From assembly GCA_003566795.1 (NCBI GenBank), contig PXBU01000313.1, positions 1 to 5,748 of the forward strand: a DNA stretch of 5,748 nt, written 5' to 3'. Below, in pieces: positions 1 to 5,748 of this stretch. How positions within the stretch are numbered: the stretch's first letter is position 1; each line of letters starts with the position of its first letter. Both the position numbers and the translations under genes were made by a program. The stretch comes from Puniceicoccaceae bacterium (lineage in GTDB: Bacteria > Verrucomicrobiota > Verrucomicrobiia > Opitutales > Coraliomargaritaceae). The notes beneath the pieces are model-generated. The model was not told the origin of the DNA, did no database searches, and was given only the letters and a program-made list of their open reading frames with translations.

Positions 1-308
1 GGCCTGGGGGATCGGGCCGGATGCACCCCGCTCATCATCGACGCGCGGGACGGGCCGCAGGCGGGAAACTGGCAATAGGCGCGGTCAAAGGTCACGCCGA
101 CATCGGCCAGAGCATCGATGTGGGGCGTATACATCTGTGACTCACCATAAGCACCCAGGACGGGGCGCAGGTCATCAATAGAGATAAACAGCACATTGGG
201 CCGCGGGTCGGATGCCTGGGCGAACAAAGGCAGCATCGCCATCAGCCCAGCGGCAGCGAATCCTGTCGCCTTAAAATTCAGGAAGGCGTCATTCTCATTC
301 ATGGGCAT
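1..308 (-). CDS. Type I (FGly-dependent) sulfatase, iduronate-2-sulfatase-like, N-terminal fragment
   Basis: Exported sulfate-ester hydrolase, predicted to remove sulfate from a glycan in the periplasm or outside the cell. About 100 residues are present and the rest lies beyond the left edge. Numbering from the ATG at 302, residues 1-30 form a signal peptide (hydrophobic stretch about 12-27, likely cleavage after AQA). PNVLFISIDDLRPVLGAYG (35-53) is the sulfatase N-terminal strand with the metal-binding Asp pair D43-D44. CGPSRASMMSG (82-92) is the S1 signature: C82 would be converted to formylglycine, and R86 is the conserved Arg. The DDLRP..G.YG pattern resembles iduronate-2-sulfatase-type members (S1_7-like), but assigning the subfamily from a fragment is tentative. 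A TAG in frame at 315-317 limits the start to the ATG at 308 or 302; neither has a clear Shine-Dalgarno sequence. It lies 50 bases downstream of a co-oriented GH78 rhamnosidase, so co-transcription is likely. The substrate is unknown. Confidence 0.9.
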   Translation of the reverse strand, partial: MPMNENDAFLNFKATGFAAAGLMAMLPLFAQASDPRPNVLFISIDDLRPVLGAYGESQMYTPHIDALADVGVTFDRAYCQFPACGPSRASMMSGVHPARSPR

Positions 309-331
309 GTGGGTCTATTTCGTTTTTTTGA

Positions 332-352
332 AACGATGGTAATTTCATCGTT
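332..352 (-). other. Intercistronic stem-loop between rhamnosidase and sulfatase genes
   Basis: AACGATG (332-338) and CATCGTT (346-352) form a perfect 7-bp inverted repeat around a 7-base loop, in the 50-base gap after the rhamnosidase stop codon. In the minus-strand transcript the stem is followed by an A-rich stretch, not a U-tract, so it is not a standard intrinsic terminator. It could be an mRNA-stabilising or processing hairpin that sets different levels for the two genes, or it could be chance. Confidence 0.35.
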
Positions 353-358
353 GATTAC

Positions 359-3067
359 TTATTGGGCGTAGTGCGATTCGAAGCGATATTTGCCTGCCGT
401 GGCACGGAGGACGAGATGGTCTTTGCCTTGCTCAAGCCGTTCGATACCGGGGGCCTGGGCGAGCGACTTGCCGCTTACGGTTGCGGTCGCGGGATCGCTG
501 GTCGGCAGGTGGATGGTGGCGTGAGCGTTCGGCGGGACGGTGACTTCGAGGGTCAGGCGGTCGCCGTCGCGTTCCCAACGGCTGCGGATGGTGCCATAGG
601 GCGACTCGGTTTGGCCTTCTGCGAAGGTCAGGTCGCCGGGGATGACGGGTTGGATGAGGAATTGCTGGTAGCCGGGATGGCAGGGATCCGGGCGGATACC
701 GGCGACGCTTTTCATGAACCAGGAGGCGATGCCGGTGTAGCATGTGTGGATGTTGCTGGTCCTGGGCTCCCAGTGCTCGGGCCAGGTGGTCTGGCCGGTT
801 TCGAGGAAGAATCCGTAGCTGGGCAACTCCGTGCGGTTGAGCGGGATATCGAGCAGCTCGGCGCGTTCGGATTGCTCGGTCATGTATTTGAGCAGCACGG
901 GCAGGCCGGAGCTGCCCATGTCGAGGTAACCGCGTTCCACGATGCTTTTGTAAAGTTGTTCGCGCACCTTGTCTTGCAGCTCGGGTGGGCAAACGCCGAC
1001 GAGCAGTGCGAAGGCTTGTTGGACCTGGGTGCCATTGCCGTAGATGCCGGTGTCGGGGTTATAGAACTCACTGTGGATGCGCGGCAGCAGCTCGGCGAGG
1101 CGTTCCTCGTAGATGTGAAGGCCGTCCTCTCTGCCGATGAGTTTTGCGTGGCGGATGAAGTCGGCGAGGTTTTTTGCATAGACGCAGTTATTGAAATACT
1201 GCCCCTCCGGGCTGTTGCCCCGCTCGTTGCGGCCCCCGGGGGCGGCCCAATCGCCGAGAAACCGGCCCCAGTATTCGGCGTAGGAGGTGAGGAGCCCGTC
1301 CTCGACGTGGCTGTGCAGGAAATCGAGCCAGCGTCTCGCCGAGTCGTGGTTGGCTTCAAGCACGCGGAGGTCGCCGTGGTGAAGGTAGGTTTCCGCCGCG
1401 ACGTTGAGGCCGGCGCTGCTCCACATCGCGCCGCCGAAGTGCCGGTTGATCTGCGGGGCGGTGTGGTGAATCCAGCCGTTTTCTTGCTGCACGTCAGCCC
1501 AGTCGCGCACCGACTTGGCATAGAATGCGCCAGACTGGAAGTTGGGCAGGCCGATGCCCCAGGCAGTGGCGAAAGCCACCTCGCCGTATCCCAAGCGCTC
1601 GCGGTGCGGGCAGTCGGCGGTGAAGCCTTCGGTGGTGTTGGCGATGTAGGTCCAAAGGTCGGTTTCGTAAATGCGGTTGAACAATTCGTTGGAGCTGGTG
1701 AAGGAGCCGATGCGCTCCATTTCGTTGAAGATGGCGAGGCCGGTGATATCTTCGAGGCGCGGGTTCTCTTTGAGGCCCTGTATTGTGATGTAGCGGCCCG
1801 CGCTGTAGTTGAAGCGGTGCTGGAAGACATCTTCGTCGCCGCCCGCGCAGATGTATTCAGAAATCTGGTTGAAGACCGAATCCGGCGAAGGTGCGTCGGC
1901 CGTGGTGATGACGATACGGTCGCCGCGGGACTGGCCGCGCATATGGATGCGGAGGTAGCCGGTAAAGTTTTTCTCCAGCAGCACCTCATGCAGTGGCTCG
2001 CCTTCCTCGGTGGTGCCGACGGCCTTGATTTCGACCGCCGGGATGGTGGCGATCACGCGCGAGGGCGGTGCCATTTCGGCGGAGAGGATGACGTCTTTTT
2101 CGGTTTCGACGGCGTGGGCCCAGTCGCTGGCATCGTGGCTGGGCAGGTTCCAATCGGGGACGAGCCGGCGGGCGTCGAGGCGTTCGCCGCCGTTGTCTCC
2201 CCATCTCCAATCCCCGATATTCTCGCTGGCGGCGACGCGGTAGCGCCACGAGGTGTCAGAGCTGAGGCGGATGACCTCTCCATCGGCCGTGGTGCCGTGG
2301 AGTTGCACGCGGATGGCAGGCGAAGTTTCAAAGAAGCGGTAGCGCGACCAGCCGGGACCGTAGTGGAGAGCGATGGTGTTGTCACCAGCGCGCAGCAGAT
2401 GGGCGATGTCGTAGCTGACGTATTGGACGCGCTTGTCGAGGCGCGTCTGGGTGGGGGCTAGCACGCGGTCGTCGGCCTGGGTGCCGTTGATGTGCAGTTC
2501 GTGGTAGCCGATGGTGGCGACGTGGATAACGGCGCTGGCGGGTGCTTCGGTCAGTGTCAGATCACGGCGGAACCAGAGGTGTTTTTCGGTCGGAATGGGT
2601 TCCTTGGTGGCGGGATCGTCGCCGTAGGTGATCCACGGGCCCTTCCAGTCTTCGGCTTCGAGTAAGCCCACGGTGAAGCGTGCGGGGGCGCTCCATTCGG
2701 TTGTGTTGCCGTCCTCGGTCCAGACCCGGACTTTCCAGTGGGCCTCCACATTGGAGGCGAGTGGTTGGCCCGCGTAGGGGATGAGGTGGGACTGGTTGCT
2801 GGCGACTTTGCCGCTGTCCCAGAGGTCGGCCTGGCCGTTTTCGAGGAGCTCTCTGCTGGTGGCGACGCGCACATGGTAGGCGGATTGCGCGCGCCCGGTG
2901 GCGTGGGCGGGATCGTCCATGCGCCAGGAGAAGCGCGGCACGGTGACGTCGATGCCGATGGGGTCCACGAGGTGCTCGGTGCGGAGGCCAGCGGGTGTGA
3001 CTTCGGCTGCGGAGGCGAGGAGCGGGGCGAGTAGGAGTGCAGTGAAGAGTTTTTTTATGGGGATCAT
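359..3067 (-). CDS. Exported alpha-L-rhamnosidase, family GH78, complete (902 aa)
   Basis: Inverting exo-glycosidase predicted to release terminal alpha-L-rhamnose from glycans in the periplasm or outside the cell. Residues 1-21 are a Sec signal peptide (MIPIKK, then a Leu/Ala-rich core, cleavage near ASA). The domain order is that of large bacterial GH78 enzymes: an Ig/FN3-like domain (about 25-135), the Bac_rhamnosid_N beta domain (about 140-330, with GGERLDAR at 293-300), a second beta domain (about 335-445), the (alpha/alpha)6 catalytic barrel (about 455-795) and a C-terminal beta domain (about 797-895). DCPHRERLGYGEV (485-497) supplies D485 and the likely general acid E490. E764 in TTWPEHW is the likely general base. 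The position equivalent to Asp579 of Bacillus GL1 RhaB is V497, with E496 beside it, matching the DCPHRE..GW.E type of motif I recall from other GH78 members. GDW (605-607) is also typical. An in-frame TAA at 3083-3085 excludes an upstream start; only a weak AGAGAG lies 6-11 bases before the ATG. It probably leads an operon with the sulfatase. Confidence 0.95.
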   Translation of the reverse strand: MIPIKKLFTALLLAPLLASAAEVTPAGLRTEHLVDPIGIDVTVPRFSWRMDDPAHATGRAQSAYHVRVATSRELLENGQADLWDSGKVASNQSHLIPYAGQPLASNVEAHWKVRVWTEDGNTTEWSAPARFTVGLLEAEDWKGPWITYGDDPATKEPIPTEKHLWFRRDLTLTEAPASAVIHVATIGYHELHINGTQADDRVLAPTQTRLDKRVQYVSYDIAHLLRAGDNTIALHYGPGWSRYRFFETSPAIRVQLHGTTADGEVIRLSSDTSWRYRVAASENIGDWRWGDNGGERLDARRLVPDWNLPSHDASDWAHAVETEKDVILSAEMAPPSRVIATIPAVEIKAVGTTEEGEPLHEVLLEKNFTGYLRIHMRGQSRGDRIVITTADAPSPDSVFNQISEYICAGGDEDVFQHRFNYSAGRYITIQGLKENPRLEDITGLAIFNEMERIGSFTSSNELFNRIYETDLWTYIANTTEGFTADCPHRERLGYGEVAFATAWGIGLPNFQSGAFYAKSVRDWADVQQENGWIHHTAPQINRHFGGAMWSSAGLNVAAETYLHHGDLRVLEANHDSARRWLDFLHSHVEDGLLTSYAEYWGRFLGDWAAPGGRNERGNSPEGQYFNNCVYAKNLADFIRHAKLIGREDGLHIYEERLAELLPRIHSEFYNPDTGIYGNGTQVQQAFALLVGVCPPELQDKVREQLYKSIVERGYLDMGSSGLPVLLKYMTEQSERAELLDIPLNRTELPSYGFFLETGQTTWPEHWEPRTSNIHTCYTGIASWFMKSVAGIRPDPCHPGYQQFLIQPVIPGDLTFAEGQTESPYGTIRSRWERDGDRLTLEVTVPPNAHATIHLPTSDPATATVSGKSLAQAPGIERLEQGKDHLVLRATAGKYRFESHYAQ

Positions 3068-3115
3068 CCTATCTCTCTTGGTTTACGTAATGCTAAAAAA
3101 AGCTGGCGATGGGGA

Positions 3116-3135
3116 AGCACTCCGTAAAGGGTGCT
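3116..3135 (-). other. Weak hairpin in the 5' leader of the minus-strand rhamnosidase
   Basis: AGCAC (3116-3120) and GTGCT (3131-3135) are perfectly complementary, with one more C-G pair just inside a non-canonical position and a 6-base loop. If the minus-strand gene is transcribed from the AT-rich core near 3165, this lies in its leader about 50 bases before the ATG. A T7 run follows, but only after 14 further bases. It could be a leader structure or chance. Confidence 0.2.
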
Positions 3136-3136
3136 C

Positions 3137-3149
3137 GCTTACAATAAGC
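3137..3149. promoter_or_regulatory. Small palindrome GCTTA-caa-TAAGC, possible operator
   Basis: This is a perfect 5-bp inverted repeat with a 3-base centre, about 13 bases upstream of the TATAAA element and 70 bases from the minus-strand start codon. In this position a bound repressor or activator could affect both divergent genes. Such a short palindrome is expected fairly often by chance, and no regulator gene is visible in the window. Confidence 0.25.
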
Positions 3150-3168
3150 TCTCAAAGGCTTGTATAAA
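3138..3168 (+). promoter_or_regulatory. Candidate promoter for the plus-strand rhamnosidase
   Basis: TATAAA at 3163-3168 matches five of six bases of the -10 consensus. CTTACA at 3138-3143 matches four of six of the -35 consensus, but with a long 19-base spacer. The predicted transcript would begin near 3175 with a leader of about 225 bases before the ATG at 3401. On the opposite strand the same AT-rich patch reads TATACA, so it could also be a -10 for the divergent gene, although no good -35 accompanies it. Confidence 0.25.
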
Positions 3169-3400
3169 TCTATCAGCGCGGATCCGTATGGCCGCTTCTA
3201 CAAACGGACCGGCTACACCGACTGCAGCGCTGTAAGCAAGCCAGCCAAAGCGAGTGGAGCCGCGACATTTGATGCGTCGGAAGCCTGCTGATCTGCCGGA
3301 CCACACGCCAAAAATGCGAGGAGAAAAGAATCTCTGCACTGATACGCCAAGTCTGCTCTATTCCTTGACTTCATTATCGCTGCCACGTAACAAAACTCCG

Positions 3401-5748
3401 ATGAGAACAACCCCCCCCAAATGGATCTCTGCGCTGACGGCGTTGTTATTTTTCTGCGTATGCGGCTCAACCGCCGTCGCCAAAGACGCCTTTGCCGTGA
3501 GCGATCCACGCTGCGAAGACCTGGTGAATCCGCTCGGGATCGACGTGGCGAATCCGCGCTTGAGCTGGCGAATGCAGGCTGACTACAACGGCGCCGCACA
3601 GTCGGCCTACCAAGTGCTTTGTGCGACCTCGCCGGAACTGCTCCGCGAAGGCAAGGCGGACCTCTGGGACTCCGGCAAAGTCGAGACCGATCAAAGCCGC
3701 TATGTCGTCTATGAGGGCAAACCCATCGAGCGCGGAGTGGTTAGCTACTGGACCGTGCGCATCTGGAACGAAAGGGGAGCGGCCTCCGGGTGGAGCGAGC
3801 CCGCGATATGGACTCTCTTTGACATGACCTCCAGTGAGGACTGGCAGGCAAAATGGATTACCCAACCCTATGAGGGTCTGGCCAACCCATGGCTGCGTAG
3901 CTCCTTTGAGTTGGAGAGCATTCCAGGGGAACCTGCATTCATCTACGTCAATGCACTGGGCTACTTCCAGCTCTTCATTAATGGCAAGCGGGTCGGCAGC
4001 GACGAGTTCGCTCCGCACGTCGGCCAGTATGATAAGCGCACCTTCGCCATGACCTATGACGTGTCGACATACCTCAAAGAAGGCAAAAACACCATTGGCT
4101 TCTGGCTGGGCAACGGCTGGAATATCGGGGGTGCTGGTGTCAACATTACACCCTCCGTGCGGGCGCAGTTGGAGTTGCGGGATGGCACGGGTGTGACTCA
4201 GACCGTGGTGACCGATGAGAGCTGGCGCGCGAAGCCCAGCTATATGACCTACACGGGGGAATGGAGATGGGGTCGTTTTGGCGGCGAAGTGTATGATGCC
4301 CGGTTGGAAGAGCCTAATTGGGCAAACATCGACTACGACGATCGCTCCTGGGCCACTGCGGTGGTGGCAGAGGTGCCCACCGAGGTGGTCTCCTCGCCGA
4401 TGTTGCCACCCAGTCTTGTGATCGAGACGCTCACAGCCGCAGAAGTTACGCGGATCGAGGGAGGGCAGGGCACCGACGATGCGGACAGCGCTGCGGGGGA
4501 AAACGCTGCACCCGCCACCTCATCCTGGCTTGTCGATATGGGCAAGGCCATGACCGGGCGGTTTGAGATCGTATTTCCGGATGCTCCCGAGGGCCATGAA
4601 ATCACGATGGAGTTCGGCGATACGGTTTCGATCGAGGACGGAGAGGTCAGCATCAATGCGTTTCGGCAAAAAAGCACCTACATTGCGCGGGGTCGTGGGG
4701 TCGAGCGCTTCAACAATGAGTTCAACTACGCCGGCTTCCGCTACGTTTACATCCAGAATGTCCCTCCGGGCGAGATCGATCCTGAGACGATCAAGGGGTA
4801 TGTGATCTCCACCGATTTGGAGAAGGCGAGCACTTTTAGCACATCCGATGAAACGCTCAACGAGATTTATGCAATGATGGAATACACGCTGGAGATCCTC
4901 ATGATGGGGGGATACCAGGTGGACTGCCATTCCCGCGAGCGCCAAGGATACGGCGGCGATGCCTATGCTTCGTTGGACACGACCCTCTGCCTCTTTCGCA
5001 CCGATGCATTCTACCGCAAGTGGACGCAGGATTGGGTCGACCAGCAGGAACCGAATGGTAATTTGACGTATACATCGCCCGCATCCCGACATGGTGGGGG
5101 CCCCTTCTGGTGCGGCTTCCTCACGGCTGCCACGCTCAAGCACTACCATCATTTTGCCGACATCACCATCGTCGAGCGGAATTACCCCGCGATCAAAAAA
5201 TGGTTTGAGCTCGCGCAGAGAAAAGTGGTCGATGGCATTCAGGAAAAGTTTACCTCGCAGCGGTGGTATCTAGGCGACTGGGCCTCACCCACGAGGATTG
5301 AGGACCCGGAGAATGCCGACATTTTCATTCAGGCTTACATGTCCTACGCCTTGGAACAGGCCGCACAGCTGGCGGAGCTTTTGGGCAAGACGGAGGATGC
5401 AGAAACCTATCGATCCTGGATCAAGGAGCGCCGTGCCGCAGCCCATGAAAAGCTCTTCGATCCGGCGACTGCTTCCTATGGTAGTGGCGACCAAGTTACC
5501 TACATTTTGCCTCTGGCCGGTGGCGTCGTTCCCGAGGATCTGCAGGACGAGGTCTTCGCTGGTTTCGAGAGGACGCTGTTGGAGAAGGACGATGGGCATC
5601 TGTCCACCGGACTCTCCGGGACCTACATGATGATTCAATACCTGCAAAGGATCGGGCGCGACGATCTGATCTACACCTTTGCCTCGAAGCGGACGTATCC
5701 ATCATGGGGCTACATGATCGAAAATGGTGCCACGGCGACTTGGGAGCA
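3401..5748 (+). CDS. Exported alpha-L-rhamnosidase, family GH78, C-terminally truncated by the window (782 codons visible)
   Basis: Second predicted rhamnose-releasing exo-glycosidase, divergent from the first. Residues 1-27 are a signal peptide (MRTTPPK, then a hydrophobic core, cleavage after AVA); there is no proper lipobox. Next come an Ig/FN3-like domain (about 30-145), a Bac_rhamnosid_N domain (about 150-335, with GGEVYDAR at 294-301), a second beta domain (about 340-470) and the catalytic barrel from about 475. DCHSRERQGYGGD (508-520) supplies D508, the likely general acid E513, and D520, corresponding to Asp567, Glu572 and Asp579 of Bacillus GL1 RhaB. GDW is at 625-627. The visible sequence ends in NGATATWE, whose E782 is the likely general base; the 269-residue spacing from E513 equals Glu572 to Glu841 in RhaB. 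The last part of the barrel and the C-terminal domain are missing. I chose the ATG at 3401 because it begins the signal peptide directly. No Shine-Dalgarno sequence precedes it, and in-frame ATGs at 3314 and 3272 are alternatives. A C8 tract covers codons 4-6. Confidence 0.93.
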   Translation, partial: MRTTPPKWISALTALLFFCVCGSTAVAKDAFAVSDPRCEDLVNPLGIDVANPRLSWRMQADYNGAAQSAYQVLCATSPELLREGKADLWDSGKVETDQSRYVVYEGKPIERGVVSYWTVRIWNERGAASGWSEPAIWTLFDMTSSEDWQAKWITQPYEGLANPWLRSSFELESIPGEPAFIYVNALGYFQLFINGKRVGSDEFAPHVGQYDKRTFAMTYDVSTYLKEGKNTIGFWLGNGWNIGGAGVNITPSVRAQLELRDGTGVTQTVVTDESWRAKPSYMTYTGEWRWGRFGGEVYDARLEEPNWANIDYDDRSWATAVVAEVPTEVVSSPMLPPSLVIETLTAAEVTRIEGGQGTDDADSAAGENAAPATSSWLVDMGKAMTGRFEIVFPDAPEGHEITMEFGDTVSIEDGEVSINAFRQKSTYIARGRGVERFNNEFNYAGFRYVYIQNVPPGEIDPETIKGYVISTDLEKASTFSTSDETLNEIYAMMEYTLEILMMGGYQVDCHSRERQGYGGDAYASLDTTLCLFRTDAFYRKWTQDWVDQQEPNGNLTYTSPASRHGGGPFWCGFLTAATLKHYHHFADITIVERNYPAIKKWFELAQRKVVDGIQEKFTSQRWYLGDWASPTRIEDPENADIFIQAYMSYALEQAAQLAELLGKTEDAETYRSWIKERRAAAHEKLFDPATASYGSGDQVTYILPLAGGVVPEDLQDEVFAGFERTLLEKDDGHLSTGLSGTYMMIQYLQRIGRDDLIYTFASKRTYPSWGYMIENGATATWE
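3411..3418 (+). repeat. C8 homopolymer at codons 4-6 of the plus-strand rhamnosidase
   Basis: Eight consecutive C bases lie ten bases after the start codon, within the signal-peptide n-region (Thr-Pro-Pro). Gain or loss of one C would shift the frame and abolish the enzyme. Tracts of this length can be slippage sites, and they are also prone to sequencing indels. The frame is intact here. Confidence 0.9.

Larger units (their letters stand above)
3068..3400. promoter_or_regulatory. Divergent intergenic control region between two rhamnosidase genes
   Basis: These 333 bases separate the start of the minus-strand GH78 gene from the preferred start of the plus-strand GH78 gene, so they should contain the promoters of both. 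Visible elements are listed separately: an AT-rich core with TATAAA at 3163-3168, a palindrome at 3137-3149 and a weak hairpin at 3116-3135. There is also an A7 run at 3095-3101 (T7 in the minus-strand leader). Short ORFs here show no protein-family features. The frame of the plus-strand gene stays open back to 3236, so part of this region could be coding if an earlier start is used. I see no tRNA, known riboswitch or mobile-element end. Confidence 0.6.

Noticed and set aside
362..2461. Long open frame (699 codons) on the plus strand, antisense to the first rhamnosidase
   Set aside because: It lies entirely inside a well-supported GH78 gene, begins at a TTG only a few bases from the end of that gene, and its translation is Val/Gly/Ala-rich with no recognisable domain. 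A GC-rich coding strand readily produces such a mirror frame.
3095..3135. Hairpin plus T7 run in the leader of the minus-strand rhamnosidase, read as an attenuator or terminator
   Set aside because: The stem is short with an internal mismatch on the transcribed strand, and 14 bases separate it from the T-run, so it does not fit an intrinsic terminator.
3179..3232. 8-bp palindromes CGGATCCG (3179-3186) and CAGCGCTG (3225-3232)
   Set aside because: They are single short palindromes without spacing, repetition or position suggesting a binding site, and are common by chance at this GC content.
3134..3240. Distant inverted repeat CTCGCTTACA (3134-3143) and TGTAAGCAAG (3231-3240)
   Set aside because: The two 10-mers match at nine of ten positions, but a pair this similar is expected about once by chance in a region of this size.
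3139..3339. Small 66-codon minus-strand ORF in the divergent intergenic region
   Set aside because: It has no clear ribosome binding site, no recognisable domain, and overlaps the probable promoter region. Nothing distinguishes it from a chance frame.
3365..3393. TTGACT followed 17 bases later by TAACAA as a promoter for the second rhamnosidase
   Set aside because: The -35 match is good, but the -10 hexamer matches only three of six bases and would place the transcript start almost on the ATG at 3401.
3213..4018. Minus-strand frames of 128 and 183 codons overlapping the start of the second rhamnosidase
   Set aside because: Both overlap the signal peptide and conserved Ig-like domain of the GH78 gene, show no family features, and read as antisense shadows.

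Overview
The window looks like part of a polysaccharide-degradation locus from a fairly GC-rich Gram-negative bacterium. Three exported carbohydrate-active enzymes fill it: a type I sulfatase (only the N-terminus is present), a complete family GH78 alpha-L-rhamnosidase, and a second GH78-type alpha-L-rhamnosidase cut off by the right edge. All three begin with Sec-type signal peptides. Sulfatase and rhamnosidase genes side by side, weak or absent Shine-Dalgarno sequences, and an iduronate-2-sulfatase-like N-terminus suggest Verrucomicrobiota or Planctomycetota, perhaps marine. This is inference from gene content; no taxonomic marker is present.

Layout. Positions 1-308 (minus) hold the start of the sulfatase, which runs off the left edge. 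A 50-base gap with a 7-bp stem-loop separates it from the GH78 gene at 359-3067 (minus). The two are co-oriented with the rhamnosidase first, so they probably form one transcription unit. Positions 3068-3400 form a divergent intergenic region with a TATAAA-like element, a small palindrome and a weak hairpin, but no convincing gene. The second GH78 gene runs from 3401 (plus) to the right edge and ends just after its predicted catalytic base Glu.

How the genes may work together. The two rhamnosidases are related along their length and strikingly so near the N-terminus, but they carry different versions of the active-site motif. They may therefore remove rhamnose from different linkages or contexts. 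The sulfatase could desulfate a sugar before or after rhamnose release. A sulfated, rhamnose-containing glycan such as ulvan or rhamnan sulfate is a reasonable candidate substrate, but the window alone cannot establish it.

I found no mobile element, tRNA, rRNA, CRISPR array or clearly novel system. The points most worth a second look are the paired but divergent active sites, the C8 tract at the start of the second rhamnosidase, and the shared divergent control region.
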